Assembly: GCF_029227915.1 (NCBI RefSeq) | Contig: NC_079884.1 | Location: 5,458,001-5,522,000 of the forward strand | Direction of reading: 5' to 3' | Origin: Hydractinia symbiolongicarpus | Taxonomy: Eukaryota; Cnidaria; Hydrozoa; Anthoathecata; Hydractiniidae | Length of the DNA: 64,000 nucleotides | In this document: positions 51,101-61,620 of the stretch, one piece after another | Position numbering within the stretch: the stretch's first letter is position 1 | Layout: every line of letters starts with the position of its first letter | Position numbers and translations under genes: made by a program | The notes under the pieces: model-generated | The model's input: only the letters and a program-made list of their open reading frames with translations | Database searches by the model: none | What the model was told of the DNA's origin: nothing

Positions 51101-51757
51101 ACAAGTCTCATGGGCTTTAATGGTGAAATAATACTTTAAAAAATCGTTCGGGAAATGAGTTTACACCTTGGATACTTTCTTTGTATACTTTTAACTATAC
51201 GGGCCGGGTCCGGGATTTACGGGAAATCGCAGGTTTTCGATTGCCGGCGATTAAACTTCTTTTATTCAGCGTCTCATCAAAAATGAAAAAATTTTTGAAA
51301 ACTAAAAGTCTCATGCGTTTTAGTGGTGAAAAAATAATTTAAAAAGTCGTTCGGGAAATGAGTTTACTCCCTGGGTACTTTCTTTGTATACTTTTGATTA
51401 TACGGACCGAGACCGGGGTTTACGGGAAATGGCGGGTTTTCGTTTGCCGGCGATTAAACTTCTTTTATTCAGCGTCTCATCAAAAATGAAAACATTTTTA
51501 AAAACTACAAGTCTTATGCGTTTTAGTGGTGAAAAAATATATTAAAAAATCGTTCTGAAAATGAGTTTACTCCCTGGGTACTTTCTTTGTATACTTTTGA
51601 CTATACGGGCCGAGTCCGGGATTTAGGGAAATCGCAGGTTTTCGTTTGCCGGCGATTAAACTGCTTTTATCCAGCGTCTCATCAAAAATGAAAACATTTT
51701 TAAAAACTACAAGTCTCATGGGCTTTAGTGGTGAAATAGTAATTTAAAAAATCGTTT
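48108..51757 (+). repeat. 9-mer higher-order repeat (1825 bp), two copies
   Basis: Copies are 48108-49932 and 49933-51757. Shared private markers include aaaaagtcgttcggg, ttatacggaccgagaccggg, aaatggcggg, aacttattttattc (48417 and 50242), tttatccagcg and gtaacttcaaaaatcg. The monomers correspond one to one across all nine positions, making this the cleanest higher-order repeat in the window. Confidence 0.9.
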
Positions 51758-54430
51758 GGGAAATGAGTTTACTCCCTGGGTACTTTCTTTGTATACTTTT
51801 GACTATACGGGCCGAGACCGGGATTTACGGGAAGTCGCGGGTTTTCGTTTGTCGGCGATTAAACTTCTTTTATTCAGCGTCTCATCAAAAATGAAAACAT
51901 TTTTAAAAACTACAAGTCTCATGGGCTTTAATGGTGAAATAATAATTTAAAAAATCGTTCGGGAAATGAGTTTACACCTTGGATACTTTCTTTGTATACT
52001 TTTGACTATACGGGCCGAGTCCGGGATTTACGGGAAATCGCGGATTTTCGTTTGCCGGCGATTAAACTTCTTTTATTCAGCGTCCTATCAAATATGAAAA
52101 TATTTTTGAAAACTACAAGTCTCATGCGTTTAGTGGTAAAAAAATAATGTAAAAAATCGTTCAGGAAATGAGTTTACTCCCTGGGTACTTTCTTTGTATA
52201 CTTTTGACTATACGGGCCGAGTCCGGGATTTAGGGAAATCGCAGGTTTTCGTTTGCCGGCGATTAAACTGCTTTTATTCAGCGTCTCGTCAAAAATGAAA
52301 ACATTTTTAAAAACTACAAGTCTCATGGGCTTTAGTGGTGAAATAGTAATTTAAAAAATCGTTTGGGAAATGAGTTTACTCCCTTGGTACTTTCTTTGTA
52401 TACTTTTGACTATACGGGCCGAGTACGGGATTTACGGGAAATTCCGGGTTTTCGTTTGCCGGCGATTAAACTTCTTTTATTCAGCGTCTCATCAAAAATG
52501 AAAACATTTTTAAAAACTACAAGTCTCATGGGTTTTAGTGGTGAAATAGTAATTTAAAAAATCGTTTGGGAAATGAGTTTACTCCCTGGGTACTTTCTTT
52601 GTATACTTTTGACTATATGGGCCGAGACCGGGATTTACGGGAAGTCGCGGGTTTTCGTTTGCCGGCGATTAAACTTCTTTTATTCAGCGTCTCATCAAAA
52701 ATGAAAATATTTTTAAAAACTACAAGTCTCATGGGCTTTAATGGTGAAATAATAATTTAAAAAATCGTTCGGGAAATGAGTTTACACCTTGGATACTTTC
52801 TTTGTATACTTTTGACTATACGGGCCGAGTCCGGGATTTACGGGAAATCGCGGATTTTCGTTTGCCGGCGATTAAACTTCTTTTATTCAGCGTCCTATCA
52901 AATATGAAAATATTTTTGAATCCTACAAGTCTCATGCGTTTTAGTGGTGAAAAAAAATTTTAAGAAATCGTTCGGGAAATGAGTTTACTCCCTGGGTACT
53001 TTCTTTGTATACATTCGACTATACGGGCCAAGCCCGGGATTTACGGGAAAACGCGGGATTTCGTTTGCCATCAAAAATGAAAACATTTTTGAAAACTACA
53101 AGTCTCATGCGTTTTAGTGGTGAAAAAATAATTTAAAAAATCGTTCGGGAAATGAGTTTACTCTGGGTACTTTCTTTGTATACTTTTGACTATACGGGCC
53201 GAGTCCGGGATTTACGGGAAATCGCGGATTTTCGTTTGCCGGCGATTAAACTTCTTTTATTCAGCGTCCTATCAAATATGAAAATATTTTTGAAAACTGC
53301 AAGTCTCATGCGTTTAGTGGTAAAAAAATAATGTAAAAAATCGTTCGGGAAATGAGTTTACTCCCTGGGTACTTTCTTTGTATACTTTTGACTATACGGG
53401 CCAAGCCCGGGATATACGGGAAATCGCGGGTTTTCGTTTGCCGGCGATTAAACTTCTTTTATTCAGCGTCTCATCAAAAATGAAAACATTTTTAAAAACT
53501 ACAAGTCTTATGCGTTTTAGTGGTGAAAAAATAATTTAAAAAATCGTTCTGAAAATGAGTTTACTTCCTGGGTACTTTCTTTGTATACTTTTGACTATAC
53601 GGGCCGAGTCCGGGATTTAGGGAAATCGCAGGTTTTCGTTTGCCGGCGATTAAACTGCTTTTATTCAGCGTCTCATCAAAAATGAAAACATTTTTAAAAA
53701 CTACAAGTCTCATGGGCTTTAGTGGTGAAATAGTAATTTAAAAAATCGTTTGGGAAATGAGTTTACTCCCTGGGTACTTTCTTTGTATACTTTTGACTAT
53801 ACGGGCCGAGACCGGGATTTACGGGAAGTCGCTGGTTTTCGTTTGTCGGCGATTAAACTTCTTTTATTCAGCGTCTCATAAAATTGAAAACATTTTTAAA
53901 AACTACAAGTCTCATGGGCTTTAATGGTGAAATAATAATTTAAAAAATCGTTCGGGAAATGAGTTTACATCTTGGATACTTTCTTTGTATACTTTTGACT
54001 ATACGGGCCGAGTCCGGGATTTACGGGAAATCGCGGATTTTCGTTTGCCGGCGATTAAACTTCTTTTATTCAGCGTCCTATCAAATATGAAAATATTTTT
54101 GAAAACTACAAGTCTCATGCGTTTAGTGGTAAAAAAATAATGTAAAAAATCGTTCGGGAAATGAGTTTACTCCCTGGGTACTTTCTTTGTATACTTTTGA
54201 CTATACGGGCCGAGTCCGGGATTTAGGGAAATCGCAGGTTTTCGTTTGCCGGCGATTAAACTGCTTTTATTCAGCGTCTCGTCAAAAATGAAAACATTTT
54301 TAAAAACTACAAGTCTCATGGGCTTTAGTGGTGAAATAGTAATTTAAAAAATCGTTTGGGAAATGAGTTTACTCCCTGGGTACTTTCTTTGTATACTTTT
54401 GACTATACGGGCCGAGTACGGGATTTACGG
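51150..54430 (+). repeat. First copy of a 3.3-kb segment duplicated 4830 bp away
   Basis: This matches 55980 to about 59.26 kb. The shared derived characters are gaatcctacaagtc with a ttaagaaatcg tail, the 30-bp deletion at 53069/53070 and the 2-bp deletion in actctgggtac at about 53160. The offset of 4830 bp equals 24 monomers less these deletions. Confidence 0.88.
52974..53146 (+). repeat. 173-bp class A monomer with 30-bp deletion
   Basis: A class A monomer (acattcgac, gggaaaacgcggg) lacks 30 bases between tttgcc and atcaaaaatg, at 53069/53070. The lost part includes the right dyad arm GCGATT and the cattaagcg marker. The next monomer lacks two bases in ctccctggg. The monomer at 57804 has the identical deletion, so it arose once and was copied. 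Confidence 0.9.
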
Positions 54431-55979
54431 GAAATTGCGGGTTTTCGTTTGCCGGCGATTAAACTTCTTTTATTCAGCGTCTCATCAAAAATGAAAACAT
54501 TTTTAAAAACTACAAGTCTCATGGGCTTTAGTGGTGAAATAGTAATTTAAAAAATCGTTTGGGAAATGAGTTTACTCCCTGGGTACTTTCTTTGTATACT
54601 TTTGACTATACGGGCCGAGACCGGGATTTACGGGAAGTCGCGGGTTTTCGTTTGCCGGCGATTAAACTTCTTTTATTCAGCGTCTCATCAAAAATGAAAA
54701 TATTTTTAAAAACTACAAGTCTCATGGGCTTTATTGGTGAAATAATAATTTAAAAAATCGTTCGGGAAATGAGTTTACTCCTTGGATACTTTCTTTGTAT
54801 ACTTTTGACTATACGGGCCGAGTCCGGGATTTACGGGAAATCGCGGATTTTCGTTTGCCGGCGATTAAACTTCTTTTATTCAGCGTCCTATCAAATATAA
54901 AAATATTTTTGAAAACTACAAGTCTCATGCGTTTAGTGGTAAAAAAATAATGTAAAAAATCGTTCGGGAAATGAGTTTACTCCCTGGGTACTTTCTTTGT
55001 ATACTTTTGACTATACGGGCCAAGCCCGGGATATACGGGAAATCGCGGGTTTTCGTTTGCCGGCGATTAAACTTCTTTTATTCAGCGTCTCATCAAAAAT
55101 GAAAACATTTTTAAAAACTACAAGTCTTATGCGTTTTAGTGGTGAAAAAATAATTTAAAAAATCGTTCTGAAAATGAGTTTACTCCCTGGGTACTTTCTT
55201 TGTATACTTTTGACTATACGGGCCGAGTCCGGGATTTAGGGAAATCGCAGGTTTTCGTTTGCCGGCGATTAAACTGCTTTTATTCAGCGTCTCATCAAAA
55301 ATGAAAACATTTTTAAAAACTACAAGTCTCATGGGCTTTAGTGGTGAAATAGTAATTTAAAAAATCGTTTGAGAAATGAGTTTACTCCCTGGGTACTTTC
55401 TTTGTATACTTTTGACTATACGGGCCGAGACCGGGACTTACGGGAAGTCGCAGGTTTTCGTTTGCCGGCGATTAAACTTCTTTTATTCAGCGTCTCATCA
55501 AAAATGAAAACATTTTTAAAAACTACAAGTCTCATGGGCTTTAATGGTGAAATAATAATTTAAAAAATCGTTCGGGAAATGAGTTTACACCTTGGATACT
55601 TTCTTTGTATACTTTTAACTATACGGGCCGGGGCCGGGATTTACGGGAAATCGCAGGTTTTCGATTGCCGGCGATTAAACTTCTTTTATTCAGCGTCTCA
55701 TCAAAAATGAAAACATTTTTAAAAACTACAAGTCTCATGGGCTTTAGTGGTGAAATAGTAATTTCAAAAATCGTTTGGGAAATGAGTTTACTCCCTGGGT
55801 ACTTTCTTTGTATACTTTTGACTATACGGGCCGAGTACGGGATTTACGGGAAATTGCGGGTTTTCGTTTGCCGGCGATTAAACTTCTTTTATTCAGCGTC
55901 TCATCAAAAATGAAAACATTTTTAAAAACTACAAGTCTCATGGGCTTTAATGGTGAAATAATAATTTAAAAAATCGTTC
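53549..55979 (+). repeat. Second copy of the 45.07-48.11 kb segment
   Basis: This segment lacks three monomers present in the first copy between 46.88 and 47.50 kb. It has a one-base loss near 53879 (tcataaaattg for tcatcaaaaatg). A third partial copy, 61.62-62.68 kb, matches 55.17-56.23 kb at 6452 bp. Confidence 0.8.
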
Positions 55980-58900
55980 GGGAAATGAGTTTACACCTTG
56001 GATACTTTCTTTGTATACTTTTAACTATACGGGCCGGGTCCGGGATTTACGGGAAATCGCAGGTTTTCGATTGCCGGCGATTAAACTTCTTTTATTCAGC
56101 GTCTCATCAAAAATGAAAACATTTTTGAAAACTAAAAGTCTCATGCGTTTTAGTGGTGAAAAAATAATTTAAAAAGTCGTTCGGGAAATGAGTTTACTCC
56201 CTGGGTACTTTCTTTGTATACTTTTGATTATACGGACCGAGACCGGGGTTTACGGGAAATGGCGGGTTTTCGTGTGCCGGCGATTAAACTTCTTTTATTC
56301 AGCGTCTCATCAAAAATGAAAACATTTTTAAAAACTACAAGTCTTATGCGTTTTAGTGGTGAAAAAATATATTAAAAAATCGTTCTGAAAATGAGTTTAC
56401 TCCCTGGGTACTTTCTTTGTATACTTTTGACTATACGGGCCGAGTCCGGGATTTAGGGAAATCGCAGGTTTTCGTTTGCCGGCGATTAAACTGCTTTTAT
56501 TCAGCGTCTCATCAAAAATGAAAACATTTTTAAAAACTACAAGTCTCATGGGCTTTAGTGGTGAAATAGTAATTTAAAAAATCGTTTGGGAAATGAGTTT
56601 ACTCCCTGGGTACTTTCTTTATATACTTTTGACTATACGGGCCGAGACCGGGATTTACGGGAAGTCGCGGGTTTTCGTTTGTCGGCGATTAAACTTCTTT
56701 TATTCAGCGTCTCATCAAAAATGAAAACATTTTTAAAAACTACAAGTCTCATGGGCTTTAATGGTGAAATAATAATTTAAAAAATCGTTCGGGAAATGAG
56801 TTTACACCTTGGATACTTTCTTTGTATACTTTTGACTATACGGGCCGAGTCCGGGATTTACGGGAAATCGCGGATTTTCGTTTGCCGGCGATTAAACTTC
56901 TTTTATTCAGCGTCCTATCAAATATGAAAATATTTTTGAAAACTACAAGTCTCATGCGTTTAGTGGTAAAAAAATAATGTAAAAAATCGTTCGGGAAATG
57001 AGTTTACTCCCTGGGTACTTTCTTTGTATACTTTTGACTATACGGGCCGAGTCCGGGATTTAGGGAAATCGCAGGTTTTCGTTTGCCGGCGATTAAACTG
57101 CTTTTATTCAGCGTCTCGTCAAAAATGAAAACATTTTTAAAAACTACAAGTCTCATGGGCTTTAGTGGTGAAATAGTAATTTAAAAAATCGTTTGGGAAA
57201 TGAGTTTACTCCCTGGGTACTTTCTTTGTATACTTTTGACTATACGGGCCGAGTACGGGATTTACGGGAAATTGCGGGTTTTCGTTTGCCGGCGATTAAA
57301 CTTCTTTTATTCAGCGTCTCATCAAAAATGAAAACATTTTTAAAAACTACAAGTCTCATGGGTTTTAGTGGTGAAATAGTAATTTAAAAAATCGTTTGGG
57401 AAATGAGTTTACTCCCTGGGTACTTTCTTTGTATACTTTTGACTATACGGGCCGAGACCGGGATTTACGGGAAGTCGCGGGTTTTCGTTTGCCGGCGATT
57501 AAACTTCTTTTATTCAGCGTCTCATCAAAAATGAAAATATTTTTAAAAACTACAAGTCTCATGGGCTTTAATGGTGAAATAATAATTTAAAAAATCGTTC
57601 GGGAAATGAGTTTACACCTTGGATACTTTCTTTGTATACTTTTGACTATACGAGCCGAGTCCGGGATTTACGGAAAATCGCGGATTTTCGTTTGCCGGCG
57701 ATTAAACTTCTTTTATTCAGCGTCCTATCAAATATGAAAATATTTTTGAATCCTACAAGTCTCATGCGTTTTAGTGGTGAAAAAAAATTTTAAGAAATCG
57801 TTCGGGAAATGAGTTTACTCCCTGGGTACTTTCTTTGTATACATTCGACTATACGGGCCAAGCCCCGGATTTACGGGAAAACGCGGGATTTCGTTTGCCA
57901 TCAAAAATGAAAACATTTTTGAAAACTACAAGTCTCATGCGTTTTAGTGGTGAAAAAATAATTTAAAAAATCGTTCGGGAAATGAGTTTACTCTGGGTAC
58001 TTTCTTTGTATACTTTTGACTATACGGGCCGAGTCCGGGATTTACGGGAAATCGCGGATTTTCGTTTGCCGGCGATTAAACTTCTTTTATTCAGCGTCCT
58101 ATCAAATATGAAAATATTTTTGAAAACTGCAAGTCTCATGCGTTTAGTGGTAAAAAAATAATGTAAAAAATCGTTCGGGAAATGAGTTTACTCCCTGGGT
58201 ACTTTCTTTGTATACTTTTGACTATACGGGCCAAGCCCGGGATATACGGGAAATCGTGGGTTTTCGTTTGCCGGCGATTAAACTTCTTTTATTCAGCGTC
58301 TCATCAAAAATGAAAACATTTTTAAAAACTACAAGTCTTATGCGTTTTAGTGGTGAAAAAATAATTTAAAAAATCGTTCTGAAAATGAGTTTACTTCCTG
58401 GGTACTTTCTTTGTATACTTTTGACTATACGGGCCGAGTCCGGGATTTAGGGAAATCGCAGGTTTTCGTTTGCCGGCGATTAACCTGCTTTTATTCAGCG
58501 TCTCATCAAAAATGAAAACATTTTTAAAAACTACAAGTCTCATGGGCTTTAGTGGTGAAATAGTAATTTAAAAAATCGTTTGGGAAATGAGTTTACTCCC
58601 TGGGTACTTTCTTTGTATACTTTTGACTATACCGACCGAGACCGGGATTTACGGGAAGTCGCTGGTTTTCGTTTGTCGGCGATTAAACTTCTTTTATTCA
58701 GCGTCTCATCAAAAATGAAAACATTTTTAAAAACTACAAGTCTCATGGGCTTTAATGGTGAAATAATAATTTAAAAAATCGTTCGGGAAATGAGTTTACA
58801 CCTTGGATACTTTCTTTGTATACTTTTGACTATACGGGCCGAGTCCGGGATTTACGGGAAATCGCGGATTTTCGTTTGCCGGCGATTAAACTTCTTTTAT

Positions 58901-59260
58901 TCAGCGTCCTATCAAATATGAAAATATTTTTGAAAACTACAAGTCTCATGCGTTTAGTGGTAAAAAAATAATGTAAAAAACCGTTCGGGAAATGAGTTTA
59001 CTCCCTGGGTACTTTCTTTGTATACTTTTGACTATACGGGCCGAGTCAGGGATTTAGGGAAATCGCAGGTTTTCGTTTGCCGGCGATTAAACTGCTTTTA
59101 TTCAGCGTCTCGTCAAAAATGAAAACATTTTTAAAAACTACAAGTCTCATGGGCTTTAGTGGTGAAATAGTAATTTAAAAAATCGTTTGGGAAATGAGTT
59201 TACTCCCTGGGTACTTTCTTTGTATACTTTTGACTATACGGGCCGAGTACGGGATTTACG
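55980..59260 (+). repeat. Second copy of the 3.3-kb segment (4830-bp offset)
   Basis: The match with 51150-54430 ends at about 59.26 kb, inside a monomer, where gaaattgcggg is replaced by gaaatcgcggg and gccggcg by gccggtg. The break inside a monomer rather than at its edge points to an exchange within the GC-rich box. Confidence 0.85.
57804..57976 (+). repeat. Second copy of the 30-bp-deleted class A monomer
   Basis: The deletion junction at 57899/57900 is the same as at 53069/53070. The only difference I noticed is gccccgg here against gcccggg there. It sits in the second copy of the 3.3-kb duplicated segment. Confidence 0.9.
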
Positions 59261-61620
59261 GGAAATCGCGGGTTTTCGTTTGCCGGTGATTAAACTTCTT
59301 TTATTCAGCGTCTCATCAAATATGAAAACATTTTTAAAAACTACAAGTCTTATCCGTTTTAGTGGTAAAAAAATAATTTAAAAAATCGTTCTGGAAATGA
59401 GTTTACTCCCTGGGTACTTTCTTTGTATACTTTTGACTATACGGGCCGAGTCCGTGATTTACGGGAAATCGCGGATTTTCGTTTGCCGGCGATTAAACTT
59501 CTTTTATTCAGCGTCCTATCAAATATGAAAATATTTTTGAAAACTACAAGTCTCATGCGTTTAGTGGTAAAAAAATAATGTAAAAAATCGTTCGGGAAAT
59601 GAGTTTACTCCCTGGGTACTTTCTTTGTATACTTTTGACTATACGGGCCGAGTCAGGGATTTAGGGAAATCGCAGGTTTTCGTTTGCCGGCGATTAAACT
59701 GCTTTTATTCAGCGTCTCGTCAAAAATGAAAACATTTTTAAAAACTACAAGTCTCATGGGCTTTAGTGGTGAAATAGTAATTTAAAAAATCGTTTGGGAA
59801 ATGAGTTTACTCCCTGGGTACTTTCTTTGTATACTTTTGACTATACGGGCCGAGTACGGGATTTACGGGAAATTGCGGGTTTTCGTTTGCCGGCGATTAA
59901 ACTTCTTTTAATCAGCGTCTCATCAAAAATGAAAACATTTTTAAAAACTACAAGTCTCATGGGCTTTAGTGGTGAAATAGTAATTTAAAAAATCGTTTGG
60001 GAAATGAGTTTACTCCCTGGGTACTTTCTTTGTATACTTTTGACTATACGGGCCGAGACCGGGATTTACGGGAAGTCGCGGGTTTTCGTTTGCCGGCGAT
60101 TAAACTTCTTTTATTCAGCGTCTCATCAAAAATGAAAATATTTTTAAAAACTACAAGTCTCATGGGCTTTAATGGTGAAATAATAATTTAAAAAATCGTT
60201 CGGGAAATGAGTTTACACCTTGGATACTTTCTTTGTATACTTTTAACTATACGGGCCGGGTCCGGGATTTACGGGAAATCGCAGGTTTTCGATTGCCGGC
60301 GATTAAACTTCTTTTATTCAGCGTCTCATCAAAAATGAAAACATTTTTGAAAACTAAAAGTCTCATGGGCTTTAGTGGTGAAATAGTAATTTAAAAAATC
60401 GTTTGGGAAATGAGTTTACTCCCTGGGTACTTTCTTTGTATACTTTTGACTATACGGGCCGAGTACGGGATTTACGGGAAATCGCGGGTTTTCGTTTGCC
60501 GGTGATTAAACTTCTTTTATTCAGCGTCTCATCAAATATGAAAACATTTTTAAAAACTACAAGTCTTATCCGTTTTAGTGGTAAAAAAATAATTTAAAAA
60601 ATCGTTCTGGAAATGAGTTTACTCCCTGGGTACTTTCTTTGTATACTTTTGACTATACGGGCCGAGTCCGTGATTTACGGGAAATCGCGGATTTTCGTTT
60701 GCCGGCGATTAAACTTCTTTTATTCAGCGTCCTATCAAATATGAAAATATTTTTGAAAACTACAAGTCTCATGCGTTTAGTGGTAAAAAAATAATGTAAA
60801 AAATCGTTCGGGAAATGAGTTTACTCCCTGGGTACTTTCTTTGTATACTTTTGACTATACGGGCCGAGTCAGGGATTTAGGGAAATCGCAGGTTTTCGTT
60901 TGCCGGCGATTAAACTGCTTTTATTCAGCGTCTCGTCAAAAATGAAAACATTTTTAAAAACTACAAGTCTCATGGGCTTTAGTGGTGAAATAGTAATTTA
61001 AAAAATCGTTTGGGAAATGAGTTTACTCCCTGGGTACTTTCTTTGTATACTTTTGACTATACGGGCCGAGTACGGGATTTACGGGAAATTGCGGGTTTTC
61101 GTTTGCCGGCGATTAAACTTCTTTTAATCAGCGTCTCATCAAAAATGAAAACATTTTTAAAAACTACAAGTCTCATGGGCTTTAGTGGTGAAATAGTAAT
61201 TTAAAAAATCGTTTGGGAAATGAGTTTACTCCCTGGGTACTTTCTTTGTATACTTTTGACTATACGGGCCGAGACCGGGATTTACGGGAAGTCGCGGGTT
61301 TTCGTTTGCCGGCGATTAAACTTCTTTTATTCAGCGTCTCATCAAAAATGAAAATATTTTTAAAAACTACAAGTCTCATGGGCTTTAATGGTGAAATAAT
61401 AATTTAAAAAATCGTTCGGGAAATGAGTTTACACCTTGGATACTTTCTTTGTATACTTTTAACTATACGGGCCGGGTCCGGGATTTACGGGAAATCGCAG
61501 GTTTTCGATTGCCGGCGATTAAACTTCTTTTATTCAGCGTCTCATCAAAAATGAAAACATTTTTGAAAACTAAAAGTCTCATGCGTTTTAGTGGTGAAAA
61601 AATAATTTAAAAAGTCGTTC
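59189..61620 (+). repeat. 6-mer higher-order repeat (1216 bp), two copies
   Basis: Copies are 59189-60404 and 60405-61620. Private markers are gccggtgatt, catcaaatatgaaaacat, cttatccg and ccgagtcaggg (59649 and 60864). The ccgagtcaggg monomer also occurs at 59041, three monomers before 59649, so a shorter duplication preceded or accompanied the 6-mer event. Confidence 0.88.
60202..60404 (+). repeat. Representative class F monomer (203 bp)
   Basis: Class F begins gggaaatgagtttacacctt and continues with ggatac, then ttaactatacgggccggg and ttttcgattgccggcg. It occurs at 47702, 49325, 51150, 55574, 55980, 60202, 61418, 62026, 62432 and 63851, always after a class E monomer. The acaccttgg variant is not seen left of about 45.4 kb. 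Confidence 0.83.
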
